A stretch of 37,308 nt of DNA, from assembly GCA_016934575.1 (NCBI GenBank), contig JAFGSN010000121.1, forward strand, positions 1 to 37,308, given 5' to 3'. A model generated the notes under the pieces. That model had not been told where the DNA came from, did not search any database, and saw only the letters and a list, made by a program, of their open reading frames with translations. This DNA is from Vicinamibacteria bacterium. Lineage in GTDB: Bacteria; Acidobacteriota; Vicinamibacteria; Fen-336. Made by a program: the position numbers and the translations under genes. Shown here piece after piece: positions 10,308 to 20,588 of this stretch (positions within the stretch are counted from its first letter, which is position 1; every line of letters starts with the position of its first letter).

Positions 10308-10868
10308 TTATGAGGCATTTCTCTCCACGGGATCGAGAAGAGGAGCGTCCATTCGAATGATGATCTCCGCTCGCAGCCGCCGAGTCCGTTCCGTCAGCGG
10401 CGTCATCCCTTCCCGGTTCATGCGCTCAGCCACGTCACACAACCGCCGGCCGCTATCGGGCAGCACGAGATCGGGCGCCAACTCCGCCAACGGCACCGCG
10501 AGGAAGGGCCGCGCGAGGATCTCCGGGTCCGGCACCACGAGATCCGGCTCGCGCAGCACCGTCTCGCCGTGGATCAGAACGTCAAGGTCAATCGGACGCG
10601 GGGCATGCTTGTCGCCGGTGCGATTCCGTCCGAGGGACGCTTCGATCGCACGCAACACGCCGAACTTGAGCGCCCGCGCCGTCACGGCGGTCTCGATACG
10701 AACGACGCCGTTGACGAAAGCGGGCGTACCCGGCGCGCCCAGCGGAATCGTGCGATAAAAGGTCGAGATCGCGCAGATGCGAGCGCGCTCGCCGAGGAGG
10801 CGAAGCGCCGCCATGACGTTTCTCTCGGGATCGATATTCGATCCCACGCCAATGAACGCCGGCGTCAT
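10308..10868 (-). CDS. folK: 2-amino-4-hydroxy-6-hydroxymethyldihydropteridine diphosphokinase (HPPK)
   Basis: AFIGVGSNIDPERN and APRPIDLDVLIHG signatures. Confidence 0.95.
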   Translation of the reverse strand: MTPAFIGVGSNIDPERNVMAALRLLGERARICAISTFYRTIPLGAPGTPAFVNGVVRIETAVTARALKFGVLRAIEASLGRNRTGDKHAPRPIDLDVLIHGETVLREPDLVVPDPEILARPFLAVPLAELAPDLVLPDSGRRLCDVAERMNREGMTPLTERTRRLRAEIIIRMDAPLLDPVERNAS

Positions 10869-11224
10869 TCATCGCCTCGTTGACGCGTCATCTCGACGCC
10901 GACGGTGCGCGCGAAGCGCAGCGATCCGGGCTTCTCGACAAGCACCGTCACCTCCGCGAGCCGCTCGTCCTCCAGGCACGCCGCCGCCACCGCCTCGGCC
11001 AGCGCTTCAACGAGGCGGAAACGCGATGCTTCGACAAGCGCGACGACGCGCTTCTTGATCGCGCGGTAATCAGCCGCGTCCGCGAAGTCGTCGCTCCGCG
11101 CGGCTCGGCGGAAATCCCCTGCAAGCGCGATCTGGATCACCACGTCCTGCTTCTCCCGCCGCTCGAACTCTTCGACACCGATGATGCAACGAAGCTGCAA
11201 GTCACGAATGAGAATCCTATCCAT
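10865..11224 (-). CDS. folB: Dihydroneopterin aldolase
   Basis: MDRILIRDLQLRCIIGVEEFERREKQDVVIQI; overlaps folK by 4 bp. Confidence 0.93.
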   Translation of the reverse strand: MDRILIRDLQLRCIIGVEEFERREKQDVVIQIALAGDFRRAARSDDFADAADYRAIKKRVVALVEASRFRLVEALAEAVAAACLEDERLAEVTVLVEKPGSLRFARTVGVEMTRQRGDE

Positions 11225-12014
11225 GGTTCATCTCCAACAGGTGCCGCCCTCCGTCGACGAACACCACCTGACCCGTCACGTACCTTGTTGCGACGAGGAA
11301 GAGAACAGCGTCGCTCACGTCCCGCGGCTCGCCGACTCGCGACAACGGCGACTCCCTTCCCAACCGTTCGAGGTGTTCCGCTCCCTGGCCCGACGGAGAA
11401 AGAATCGACCCCGGCGCGACGCCGTTGACCTGCACGCCAGGCGCGAAGCGTAACGCCATCTGCCGCGTGAATAACGCGAAGAGCGTCTTGGCCGCGTGAT
11501 AGGCGACATGCCGCCAGTCGAAGCCGGCGACACGCGTGTCGAGAAGATTGACGATGTGGCCCTGGCCGCCCAGTTCGACGAAACGACGCGCGGCAACCAG
11601 CGGCGCCCAGGCGTTGACGTCGATGCTCGTCGCCAGGTCCGCCCGCGTGAAAGTCGCGAAATCGGACGCGTGGAACGTGGAAGCGCTGTTGACGAGGATA
11701 TCGAGCGGGCCGGCCAGGCGATACGCCTCGTCCACCAAATCCCGAACCTCTTCCTCCACGGACAGATCGGCCCGCACGGCCCAGGCATGGACGCCGCATG
11801 CCTCGGCTTCGCGAACGACCGTCCGTGCGTCCTCTTCAGAACGACCGTAGTGGATCGCCACGTTCGCGCCCGCGCGCGCCAGAGCCAGAGCGATCTCACG
11901 GCCCAGGCGCTTCGCGGCGCCCGTGACGAGCGCCCCACGGCCTCGCAAATCCTTAATCATCGACTTACGCCCGACAACTTCTTCGACAATCGCCGCAGAA
12001 GTCGTTGCCGGCAT
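11217..12014 (-). CDS. SDR-family reductase, FolM/pteridine reductase (PTR1)-like; start may be the internal ATG near 11960
   Basis: TGAAKRLG fits the TGxxxRxG variant of pteridine reductases; YHAAK catalytic motif; 8-bp overlap with folB. Confidence 0.8.
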   Translation of the reverse strand: MPATTSAAIVEEVVGRKSMIKDLRGRGALVTGAAKRLGREIALALARAGANVAIHYGRSEEDARTVVREAEACGVHAWAVRADLSVEEEVRDLVDEAYRLAGPLDILVNSASTFHASDFATFTRADLATSIDVNAWAPLVAARRFVELGGQGHIVNLLDTRVAGFDWRHVAYHAAKTLFALFTRQMALRFAPGVQVNGVAPGSILSPSGQGAEHLERLGRESPLSRVGEPRDVSDAVLFLVATRYVTGQVVFVDGGRHLLEMNHG

Positions 12015-12278
12015 GCCGTTCCGGCCTTTAATCCGGAACGAAGACTACTTCCTCGTTCGGGAGAGTGTCAATCAAGCAGATCCGCGATCTCTGGCAATGG
12101 CGATGGCGTCACCGACGATTCGATCGGCGATCGTCATGCTTCTTCACGCAGGCTCTGAATTCGACGCGTTTAGCGCGGACATTCAGCTTCTGCCATGCCA
12201 GCGCCGAGCCGATTTCTCAGGATAAGATCCGACAACATATATGGCATAATTCCGGCAAGAATATCAAGGAGGCACGAC

Positions 12279-12968
12279 ATGGGCTTTCCAACCCGAATCT
12301 TTAGCGCGCCATCCCTGCTCGTCGTTCTGTGCGCCGCGCAAGCAAGCGGGATCGACGTCTTCAGCTCGGAAGAAAACGGCGGCGCGCTGCGTGAAGCGCT
12401 GAGTCAGGGCGCCGTCGCGGCCGTGGCCAGTCTCGGCCGGACGGACGGCTTCCTGGGCAATCCGAGCGTGAAGATACCCCTCCCGGAGAACTTGCAGAAG
12501 GCCGAGAAGCTGATGCGCAAACTGCACATGGGCAAGTACGCGGACGAGTTGATCACCGCCATGAACCGCGCGGCGGAAGCGGCGGCGCCGGAGGCAAAGG
12601 ACCTTCTGCTGGACGCCGTCAAGCAGATGACTCTCGATGACGCCAGGGCCATCATCACCGGCGGAGACGACTCGGCCACGCGGTACTTCGAGGGAGCCAC
12701 ATCCGAACCGCTGACAGAAAAGTTTTTGCCCGTCGTCAGGCAGGCCACGGAGCGCGTGGCTCTGGCGGCGGCTTACGAACGCTACGCCGAGCAGGCCTCC
12801 AAAATCGGTCTCATCGGCGATGAGGACGCCAGCCTGGAGCATTACGTCACGCGAAAGGCCCTCGACGGCTTGTTCTTCATGATCGCCGAGGAGGAGCGCT
12901 CGATCCGTAAGAATCCACTCGGGCAGGCGAGCAGCCTGCTGCGGAAGGTGTTCGGCGGCCTGAAGTAA
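12279..12968 (+). CDS. DUF4197 domain protein, exported
   Basis: GALREALSQGAVAAVASLGRTDGFLGNPSVKIPLPENLQKAEKLMRKLHMGKYADELITAMNRAAEAAAPEAKDLLLDAVKQM is DUF4197-like; RBS AAGGAGG; signal peptide. Confidence 0.88.
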   Translation: MGFPTRIFSAPSLLVVLCAAQASGIDVFSSEENGGALREALSQGAVAAVASLGRTDGFLGNPSVKIPLPENLQKAEKLMRKLHMGKYADELITAMNRAAEAAAPEAKDLLLDAVKQMTLDDARAIITGGDDSATRYFEGATSEPLTEKFLPVVRQATERVALAAAYERYAEQASKIGLIGDEDASLEHYVTRKALDGLFFMIAEEERSIRKNPLGQASSLLRKVFGGLK

Positions 12969-13058
12969 CGGCGAGCGATTTCCGTTCGCCCAACGTCTAC
13001 TGGCGCGATGTGATCGGTGTTCGACGAAGGCGGCGAGAGAAACGAGCGGAAAGCAACC

Positions 13059-14261
13059 ATGAAATTCCAGGACTTCATCCGATTGGAAAACGAATTCGGC
13101 GCCATGAATTACCGGCCGCTTGACGTGGTTTTGACGCGCGGACAAGGCATCTGGGTCTGGGACGTTGACGGCAACCGATACATGGACTGCCTGTCCGCTT
13201 ATTCCGCGGTCAATCAGGGCCATTGCCATCCGAAGATCGCGGCCGTTATGAAGGAGCAGGCCGAAAAACTGACCCTCACATCGCGCGCATTCCGCAACGA
13301 CCAACTCGGTCTTTTCTACAAAGAGCTGTGCGATCTGACCCGTTCACATACGGTTCTTCCCATGAACAGCGGCGCCGAGGCCGTGGAATCGGCGATCAAA
13401 GCAGTGCGCAAGTGGGGCTACCGTGATCGCGGCGTGCCGGAAGGCCAGGCGGAAATTGTCGTCTGCGAAAACAATTTCCACGGGCGCACAATCACGATCG
13501 TCGGCTTCAGCTCCGAGAAGCAATATCGGGACGGGTATGCGCCCTTTACGCCAGGCTTCCGGATTATCCCGTTCGGAGACGCCCGCGCGTTCGAGCAAGC
13601 GATCACGCCGAACACCGTCGCCATCCTTGTCGAACCCATCCAAGGGGAGGCCGGCATCATCCTTCCGCCCGACGGCTATTTGCGCGATGTGCGCAGAATC
13701 TGTGACGAACGCGGCGTCATGATGATCACGGACGAGATTCAAACCGGGCTCGGGCGCACCGGCAAGATGCTGGCGGAGGAGCACGAGGGCGTCGAAGCCG
13801 ACCTGACACTGATCGGCAAGGCTCTTTCGGGAGGATTCTATCCGGTGTCGGCGGTGCTTTCGAACAAGGAAGTTCTGGGGGTCTTCCGGCCTGGGGATCA
13901 TGGCAGCACTTTCGGCGGCAATCCGATGGCCTGTGCCGTCGCTCGCATCGCGATGCGCGTGCTGGTGGAGGAGGGGATGATCGAAAACGCCGCGGAAGCA
14001 GGAAAATACTTCATGACTTGCCTGCGGTCCGTATCGAGCCCGCTGGTCAAGGAGATCCGCGGCCGGGGATTGATGATCGGCGTGGAGCTGCGCGAGGAAG
14101 CGGGCGGCGCGCGGCGGTTCTGCGAAACGCTGATGGCGCGCGGGCTGTTGTGCAAGGAGACGCACACGAACGTGATCCGATTTGCGCCGCCTTTGATCAT
14201 CCGCAGAGAGGAAATCGACTGGGCGATCGAGCGCATCGCCGCCGTGCTGAAAGGCGCCTAA
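13059..14261 (+). CDS. rocD: Ornithine-oxo-acid transaminase (ornithine aminotransferase)
   Basis: [68 protein letters not shown]. Confidence 0.93.
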   Translation: MKFQDFIRLENEFGAMNYRPLDVVLTRGQGIWVWDVDGNRYMDCLSAYSAVNQGHCHPKIAAVMKEQAEKLTLTSRAFRNDQLGLFYKELCDLTRSHTVLPMNSGAEAVESAIKAVRKWGYRDRGVPEGQAEIVVCENNFHGRTITIVGFSSEKQYRDGYAPFTPGFRIIPFGDARAFEQAITPNTVAILVEPIQGEAGIILPPDGYLRDVRRICDERGVMMITDEIQTGLGRTGKMLAEEHEGVEADLTLIGKALSGGFYPVSAVLSNKEVLGVFRPGDHGSTFGGNPMACAVARIAMRVLVEEGMIENAAEAGKYFMTCLRSVSSPLVKEIRGRGLMIGVELREEAGGARRFCETLMARGLLCKETHTNVIRFAPPLIIRREEIDWAIERIAAVLKGA

Positions 14262-14274
14262 AGCGGTCGTTTCA

Positions 14275-14433
14275 ATGAATCCGATTGAGTTATCCCCGGA
14301 ATCGCCGACGGAAATCACCGAGCAGGATATCTCGTCTGCGGTTGCGCTCGTCTTGGAAGATGATAGTCGTGGCCGCGTTCTGATAGACGCCAAACGCGGC
14401 GCGGATATCTATCCTTCTAGACGCCTCATCTAG
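14275..14433 (+). CDS. Possible 52-aa small protein (smORF)
   Basis: ATG-to-TAG frame MNPIELSPESPTEITEQDISSAVALVLEDDSRGRVLIDAKRGADIYPSRRLI, ending directly before the GTG of the next gene; no strong RBS. Confidence 0.3.
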   Translation: MNPIELSPESPTEITEQDISSAVALVLEDDSRGRVLIDAKRGADIYPSRRLI

Positions 14434-15900
14434 GTGAAGAAACGAATGCATCGACGGCTGTTATTGGTTGTAACGCTTCTTGTCGCATGTCATTCTCATG
14501 GCTGCCCTCGCCGGCAGGCGGCTCCGCCATCCATTCTCCTGATTTCCATCGATACTCTGCGGGCCGACCGTCTCAACTGCTATGGTTATCAGCGCCGTCG
14601 CGTTAGCCCCAACTTGGACGCCTTGTCCCGGGAGTCAGTTCTGTTTGAACAGCATATCACGGCGTCGCCGTGGACGACGCCTTCACATCTCAGTCTTTTC
14701 ACCTCTCTTCGTCCGACTGCGCACGGCGTTACTCAACCTTTCGGTGAGTTCGCCAAAAACGTGAATGGCCGTGGACGTGTCCCGTCTCTTGCCGAAAGCG
14801 TGCCTACGCTGCCGGAGCTGATGCACGCCAACGGATGGACGACAGCCGCCTTCACCGGCGGCGTCACTCTTGACCCTCGAATCGGCTTCGGTAGAGGTTT
14901 CGAGCTCTATGACGTTTCCATGTATAAATTACGCCCCAAGAACATGGATCGCATGATCGAGTGGATCACGAATCATCGCCATCGCAGCATGTTCCTGTTC
15001 TGGCACTCCTTCGAAGTGCACGCCCCTTATCTTTCGGGCGCGTTTCTCGAAGATGTCATGGAACGCGACAGCGCCCATCGTCTCACTCGCGCCCTGCGCC
15101 GACTGGCGCGAGATTGCGAGCATTCAAGTATCTATAAATTGCATCGTCTTCTCAAACGCCGTGATGTTTTGACCGCCGATGTGACCGACGCGCTCTACGA
15201 TGGAGGCATTCTCTCCATGGACCGCTGGATCGGACAGGTCCTCGCGTATCTTCGTGACCTCGGCTTGTATGACGACATGATGATCATCGTAACGAGCGAC
15301 CACGGCGAGCAGCTCGGCGAACGGGACGGCTTGTTCTTCAACATTCACGGCCATTCCCTTTATGAAGAGATGATCCGTGTGCCGCTGATCGTCAAGCTGC
15401 CCGGACAGGCATTCGGCGGGCGTCGTGTCACCGCCGTCACGAGGTCCATCGATGTGATGCCCACGATTCTTGATCTGGCGTGCGTATCGACGTCCGGCCT
15501 CTCTCTTCAAGGAGCGTCCCTGCGCTCATTCTGGGATTCCGGCAATGAGCCAGCGGATCGATGGGTGCTTAGCGAAGCGACGACCACTCGCTACGAGATG
15601 AAGAGCCTTCGTTCACGGCGTCACAAATATATAGTGAAGATCGCCCCAAAAGATGTTCAAGAGAGAGGCCGCTCCCATATCCCACAAATACCCGAATCCG
15701 TCAGTCTGTTTGATCTCGAGTCTGATCCCGAGGAAGCCGACAATCTCCTGCCAGCCCTCGACGCTGACGCTTCTCAACTGGCGCAAACCTTTGACGGCGA
15801 GTTGCGATCGCGTGTCGTCGAGCGAACGGCTCATGCCGACACTCATGCGGCCGATGACGAGATTCTGGATTCTCTACGCGCCCTCGGTTACATCGATTGA
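14434..15900 (+). CDS. Sulfatase-like lipoprotein (alkaline phosphatase superfamily), non-FGly type
   Basis: ILLISIDTLRADRLNCYGY, VTSDHGEQLGERDG; active-site region SPWTTPSHLSLFTS; lipobox-like LVAC. Confidence 0.88.
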   Translation: MKKRMHRRLLLVVTLLVACHSHGCPRRQAAPPSILLISIDTLRADRLNCYGYQRRRVSPNLDALSRESVLFEQHITASPWTTPSHLSLFTSLRPTAHGVTQPFGEFAKNVNGRGRVPSLAESVPTLPELMHANGWTTAAFTGGVTLDPRIGFGRGFELYDVSMYKLRPKNMDRMIEWITNHRHRSMFLFWHSFEVHAPYLSGAFLEDVMERDSAHRLTRALRRLARDCEHSSIYKLHRLLKRRDVLTADVTDALYDGGILSMDRWIGQVLAYLRDLGLYDDMMIIVTSDHGEQLGERDGLFFNIHGHSLYEEMIRVPLIVKLPGQAFGGRRVTAVTRSIDVMPTILDLACVSTSGLSLQGASLRSFWDSGNEPADRWVLSEATTTRYEMKSLRSRRHKYIVKIAPKDVQERGRSHIPQIPESVSLFDLESDPEEADNLLPALDADASQLAQTFDGELRSRVVERTAHADTHAADDEILDSLRALGYID

Positions 15901-16020
15901 TTTTAAACGACGCCGACCAACTCCGGATCCTCGACAACGCGGCACGGGAGCTGACGCGGTTGTGTCCGTCTGCTCAGAGTCGTCGTCATATTCCCACGAT
16001 CCGCGTATCGAACGGCTCAA

Positions 16021-17193
16021 CTAATCCAATCTCTTCCTGAAGCGCAGCGCTGCGAGGGTCAGGATCGTCAAGCCCATGAGGAGCATCGTGAGAGCCTCGG
16101 GCCAGAGGATTGAAAGGCCGGCGCCCTTGAGGAAGATGCCGCGCACGATCGTGGCGTAGTAGCGCAGCGGGATGGCATAGGTGATGAGCTGGACCAGGCG
16201 CGGCATGTTCTCGATCGGGAAGATGAGACCCGAGAGATAGATCATCGGCAGCATCATCGTGAAGGTCACGGTCATCATGGCCTGCTGTTGATTGCGCACG
16301 AGCGTCGAGACAAGCAACCCCATCCCGAGCGTGTTCAGAATGAAGATTTGCGACAGCAGCAGCAAGAGAAAAAACGACCCGCGCACGGGAACGCCGAAGC
16401 CGAAGACGGCCACCGAGGTGACGAGCAAGATCTGAATGAGACCGATGGCCGCAAAGGGCGTCAGCTTGCCGAGGATGAGTTGCCACGTCCGAATGGGCGT
16501 CACGATGAGTTGCTCCATGGTGCCGATCTCCTTCTCGCGCACCACGCCCATGGCCGTGAGCATCATCGTCATGAGCATCAGGATCAGGGCCAGTACGGCC
16601 GGAACGTAGAACCAGCGGCTGCTCAGGTTGGGATTGTAGAAAATACGCGCGACAAGCTCGATTCGTCCGGGTGGCGCGCTTCCGACCGCTGCGACGGTTT
16701 TCGCGAGACGCGCGGCGAGGATCTCGTAACCCTTCTCGCTGACGATGCGTGAGGCATAGCCGAGCACGACCATCGTCGAGGACGAGTCCGAGCCGTCGGC
16801 CACGAGTTGCACTCCGGGCGCGCGCCCTCGGTGAATTTCGCGCGCAAATCCCGCGCCGATGACGAGCGCGGCCTGGGCGTCGCCGCGCACGAGCCAGCGG
16901 TCGACGTCCCGCGCCCGATCCTCGACGGCGACCAACTCGAAATAGCCCGAGCGTACGAATCGATCGATAAGGTCGCGGCTTTCGGACGACCGGTCCTGGT
17001 CGACCAGAACCATTGGAACGCGGCGCACGTCGGTATTGACGGCAAAGCCGAGAATGATGAGCTGGATGATGGGCGCCCCGAAAACCATGCCCAGCATCTT
17101 CGGATCCTGCTTGAGTTGCAGCAGCTCCTTGACGATGACGTGCCACAGGACCCGCAACTCATGCCCCCTGGCGCGCCATGCGCCATGACGCAA
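16021..17193 (-). CDS. ABC-2 type transporter permease
   Basis: VIVKELLQLKQDPKMLGMVFGAPIIQLIILGFAVNTDVRRVPMVLVDQD, REKEIGTMEQLIVTPIRTWQLILGK. Confidence 0.93.
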   Translation of the reverse strand: MRHGAWRARGHELRVLWHVIVKELLQLKQDPKMLGMVFGAPIIQLIILGFAVNTDVRRVPMVLVDQDRSSESRDLIDRFVRSGYFELVAVEDRARDVDRWLVRGDAQAALVIGAGFAREIHRGRAPGVQLVADGSDSSSTMVVLGYASRIVSEKGYEILAARLAKTVAAVGSAPPGRIELVARIFYNPNLSSRWFYVPAVLALILMLMTMMLTAMGVVREKEIGTMEQLIVTPIRTWQLILGKLTPFAAIGLIQILLVTSVAVFGFGVPVRGSFFLLLLLSQIFILNTLGMGLLVSTLVRNQQQAMMTVTFTMMLPMIYLSGLIFPIENMPRLVQLITYAIPLRYYATIVRGIFLKGAGLSILWPEALTMLLMGLTILTLAALRFRKRLD

Positions 17194-18283
17194 GACCGAT
17201 CATGACGACCGCGAACAGCGCGAGGCAGCCCATCTCGGGCCAGTACGGTCCGAGACCGGCGCCCTTGAGAATGATCCCGCGCAGGATGACGAGGTAGTAG
17301 CGCGTCGGCACGAGGTAGGTGATGGCCTGAAGCCAGACCGGCATGATGCGGATCTGGAAGACGAAGCCGGAAAGGAGCATGGAAGGCAGAAGCGAGGCCA
17401 GCAGGCTGACCTGAAAGGCGAGCGCCTGAGTGGCGACGAGCGTCGAAAAAACCAGTCCCAGTCCAAGCGATCCTGCCAGGTAAAGCAGCGTCGCCAGGAA
17501 AAGGTCAAGCAGCGGTCCGCGGATCACGACGCCGAAGAGAACGCGCGCGGCCGCCAGGATGAAGATCGTGGCGAAAAGCGAAATGACGAGATACGGCACG
17601 GTCTTGCCGAGGATGAGCTGGAACGGCCGTATGGGCGCCATACGCACCTGCTCCATCGTGCCGCGCTCGCGCTCGCGTACGACCGAGAGCGCGGTCGAGA
17701 GCACGGCCGTGATCATCATGATCATGCCGATCAGGCCGGGGACAAGGAACTGCGCCGAGCGCAGCTCGGGATTGTAGAAGACGCGCGGCTCGAAGGTGAC
17801 GGCGGATTCGAGACGCCGCCCGGCGCGCCGGAGCACGCGACCAAGAATGCGCGCGTTGGTTTCGGCCACGATGGCGTTCGCATATCCAAGCACGGTCGTG
17901 GCCGTGAGCGAGTCGGCGCCGTCGAGCAGCATCTGGGCCGAAGCGCTCTTCCCTCCGGCGAGACGCGCGCCGAATCCTTCGGGAATGACGAGCGCGGCCC
18001 TGGCCACGCAACGGCGAGTGAGCGCTTCCACGTCTTCGCCCGGCGCCGGCGTGGCGACGATATCGAAATAGGACGAGTTGACGAAAGCGGCGACCAGGTC
18101 GCGGCTGGCGGCGCTCTTGTCGCGATCCTGAACGGCAAGCGTCACATGGCGCACATCGAAGTTGAGAGCAAAGCCGTAGAGCACGAGCATGAAGGCGGGA
18201 AATCCGAGCAACGTCAGCAAGCTGAGCGGATCGCGGCCGATCTGCTTGAGCTCTTTCTTGGCGATGGACCAGGTCTTCCTCAT
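17159..18283 (-). CDS. ABC-2 type transporter permease (second subunit)
   Basis: IAKKELKQIGRDPLSLLTLLGFPAFMLVLYGFALNFDVRHV, RERERGTMEQVRMAPIRPFQLILGK; 35-bp overlap with the next gene. Confidence 0.93.
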   Translation of the reverse strand: MRKTWSIAKKELKQIGRDPLSLLTLLGFPAFMLVLYGFALNFDVRHVTLAVQDRDKSAASRDLVAAFVNSSYFDIVATPAPGEDVEALTRRCVARAALVIPEGFGARLAGGKSASAQMLLDGADSLTATTVLGYANAIVAETNARILGRVLRRAGRRLESAVTFEPRVFYNPELRSAQFLVPGLIGMIMMITAVLSTALSVVRERERGTMEQVRMAPIRPFQLILGKTVPYLVISLFATIFILAAARVLFGVVIRGPLLDLFLATLLYLAGSLGLGLVFSTLVATQALAFQVSLLASLLPSMLLSGFVFQIRIMPVWLQAITYLVPTRYYLVILRGIILKGAGLGPYWPEMGCLALFAVVMIGLASWRMARQGA

Positions 18284-19236
18284 TCCGCTCGCGGTCCTTC
18301 TGCGACCAGCCGGGCTTCCTCCGCCTCGACGTGGTGAATGAACACGTCCTCGAGCGACGGAGCGATGCGCTCGACCGTCGCCGGCATGTTGCCCTGACCT
18401 TCGAGTATCTCGATTGCTCTGCGACTGCTCTCCTCGACGTCGTGAACGACAAGGTGCAGGCGCGTGCCGAAAATCGACTTCTCAACGACGAACGGCTGAC
18501 CGGAAAGAGCTTCAAGCGCTTCGGCCGGACGCGGCGCCGCGACCTCGATCACCGAGCGATCCGCGAAGACCTCCTTGAGCTCAAGCACTGTTCCGAGCGC
18601 CACGAGCCGTCCGGCATGAATGAGCGCCAGACGATGGCAATACTCGGCCTCGTCGAGATAGTGCGTGGTGACGAAGATCGTGACGCCCTCCGAGGCCATG
18701 GCGTCGATCAGGCTCCAGAATTTACGGCGCGAGATCGGGTCGACGCCGCTCGTGGGTTCGTCCAGGAAAACGACGCGCGGCCTGTGCATCACGGCGCAAG
18801 CGAGGGCCAGGCGCTGCTTCCAGCCGCCCGGGAGATCGCGCGTCAAGCGGTCTTCCTTGCCCTCGAGGTCGGCCATTGCGAGCGCCCATCGCTCGCGCGC
18901 CCGATCGCCCGAGACGCCGTAGATGCCGCCGAAGAAGCGCAGATTCTGGATCACGGTCAGGTCTTCGTAGAGGCTGAAGCGCTGGCTCATGTACCCGATG
19001 CGGCGCTTGACGCCCTCGGGATCGCGTGCGACATCGACGCCCAGCACGAGCCCTGTTCCGGACGTCGGGCGAAGCAGGCCGCACAACATTCGAATCGTGG
19101 TCGACTTGCCCGCGCCGTTGGCGCCGAGAAAACCGAAGATCTCGCCCGCGCCGACAGTGAGCGAAATCCGATCGACGGCGGTGAAAGAGCCGAAGCGCCG
19201 GGTCAGCTCGCGGATCTCGACAGCGACCTCCATCAC
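18280..19236 (-). CDS. ABC transporter ATP-binding protein
   Basis: Walker A GANGAGKST; VVFLDEPTSGVDPISRRKFW Walker B; 4-bp overlaps at both ends. Confidence 0.95.
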   Translation of the reverse strand: MMEVAVEIRELTRRFGSFTAVDRISLTVGAGEIFGFLGANGAGKSTTIRMLCGLLRPTSGTGLVLGVDVARDPEGVKRRIGYMSQRFSLYEDLTVIQNLRFFGGIYGVSGDRARERWALAMADLEGKEDRLTRDLPGGWKQRLALACAVMHRPRVVFLDEPTSGVDPISRRKFWSLIDAMASEGVTIFVTTHYLDEAEYCHRLALIHAGRLVALGTVLELKEVFADRSVIEVAAPRPAEALEALSGQPFVVEKSIFGTRLHLVVHDVEESSRRAIEILEGQGNMPATVERIAPSLEDVFIHHVEAEEARLVAEGPRAE

Positions 19237-20588
19237 TTCCCCACGGCTCGATCGAGAGCGGCGATCGCCAGCCGCGCGTCGGCGAAAGCTTCCGTCCGAT
19301 CGAGCCCGGCGCGCAGGAAAGCCACCTCGGCGTCAAGCAGATCGGAGGAAGCGATCAATCCTTCCCGATAGCGATCGGCGGCCACGCGCCGGTTCTCGCG
19401 CGCCGACTCGAGCCGCCGCTCGGAAACCCGCATCGCCTGAAGCGAGGATGCGACCGCAAGCCTTTTCGCGGTTATCTGCAGCCTAATGAGTCCGTCGAGA
19501 TCCGCGAGACCTGCTTCGAGCGCGTCGGACTGCGCGCGCGCGCGCGCCACGGACGCGGCGGTTTTGCCGCCGTCGAACGCCTTCATGGAAACGCTGATCC
19601 CGACGTCCCAGGAGTCTTTCCAGCTTGCATCGGGCGGCATGATGTTCCGGTTGGGATTGGAGTAATCATAACCGCCGATGACCGCCACTTGCGGGAAATA
19701 CGCCGCGCGCGCGGCGTTTGCGCGCGCCCGCGACGCCGCGACGCGTCCCAGGAGCGCGTTCCGCTCCGGGCGGTCGGCCAGCGCCTGGGTCACGAGCGCC
19801 TCCTCCTCGGCGATCGGCGCGCTCTCCGGATCGAGATCCAGCGGCTCAACCGTCTCGATGCGCGTCCCGGGCGCGAGTCCCGCAAGCCGGGCGAGACTCG
19901 CCTGCGCGACCTCGACGCCGCTTCGAGCGCGAATGAGAGTCAGCTCGGCGCGATCGCGTTCGACTTCTAGCGCGAGCACGTCGTTGCGCGCGGCCATTCC
20001 GAAGCGCTCGCGGTTCCGTGCGTCTTCGAGGTGCGCCTCATAAGCCTCAAGCGCCTCATTGAGCACCCGCACGGTCTCGCGCGCGGTGACAAGCGCCCAG
20101 TAGGCTTCGCGCGCCTCGAACGCCACGTCGAGTCTATGCGTCGAGAGATCGGATGAAGCGGCATCCGCCTCGGCGCGCGCCGCTCCAGTGAGACCGCCGA
20201 TCCTTCCGCCGGTGAAGAGCGGCAGCGATAATCCCGCACGCGCGCGATAGTTGTCGGGAAGGTCGGGAAAGAGCGCGCGTCGCTGGCCATCCGGCATCTG
20301 CATCGTCAGCTCCGGAACGTGAGATCGCCGTGAGTAGCCCGCGAAAAGATCGACTTGCGGCCAGCGTAACGCCCTCGCCGCGTCAAGGTCGGATCGGGCG
20401 GCGCGGAGCAGGGCCGCCTGGCGGTCGATGCGGGGGGATTCTTTCATGGCGCGCGCAACGGCTTGCTCAAGCGTCATCTGAACGACTGCCGTGGAATCGC
20501 CCGCAGAATGCGCCGATTCCCGGGGCTGCGCGCATACGCCATGAGCCATGAACGCCAATATCATCAAAGAGTTGCGCTGAATTATCAT
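19233..20588 (-). CDS. TolC-like outer-membrane efflux protein
   Basis: Repeated coiled-coil organisation; LDLDPESAPIAEEEALVTQALADRPERNALLGRVAASRARANAARAAYFPQVAVIGGYDY; signal peptide. Confidence 0.9.
   Translation of the reverse strand: MIIQRNSLMILAFMAHGVCAQPRESAHSAGDSTAVVQMTLEQAVARAMKESPRIDRQAALLRAARSDLDAARALRWPQVDLFAGYSRRSHVPELTMQMPDGQRRALFPDLPDNYRARAGLSLPLFTGGRIGGLTGAARAEADAASSDLSTHRLDVAFEAREAYWALVTARETVRVLNEALEAYEAHLEDARNRERFGMAARNDVLALEVERDRAELTLIRARSGVEVAQASLARLAGLAPGTRIETVEPLDLDPESAPIAEEEALVTQALADRPERNALLGRVAASRARANAARAAYFPQVAVIGGYDYSNPNRNIMPPDASWKDSWDVGISVSMKAFDGGKTAASVARARAQSDALEAGLADLDGLIRLQITAKRLAVASSLQAMRVSERRLESARENRRVAADRYREGLIASSDLLDAEVAFLRAGLDRTEAFADARLAIAALDRAVGK

Noticed and set aside
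12264-13304. Long minus-strand ORF of 346 aa
   Set aside because: Antisense to DUF4197/rocD; low-complexity composition typical of GC-rich shadow ORFs.
13344-14393. Long minus-strand ORF of 349 aa
   Set aside because: Antisense to rocD, whose motifs are clear.
18331-19371. Plus-strand ORF of 346 aa
   Set aside because: Antisense to a clear ABC ATPase; no recognisable motif.
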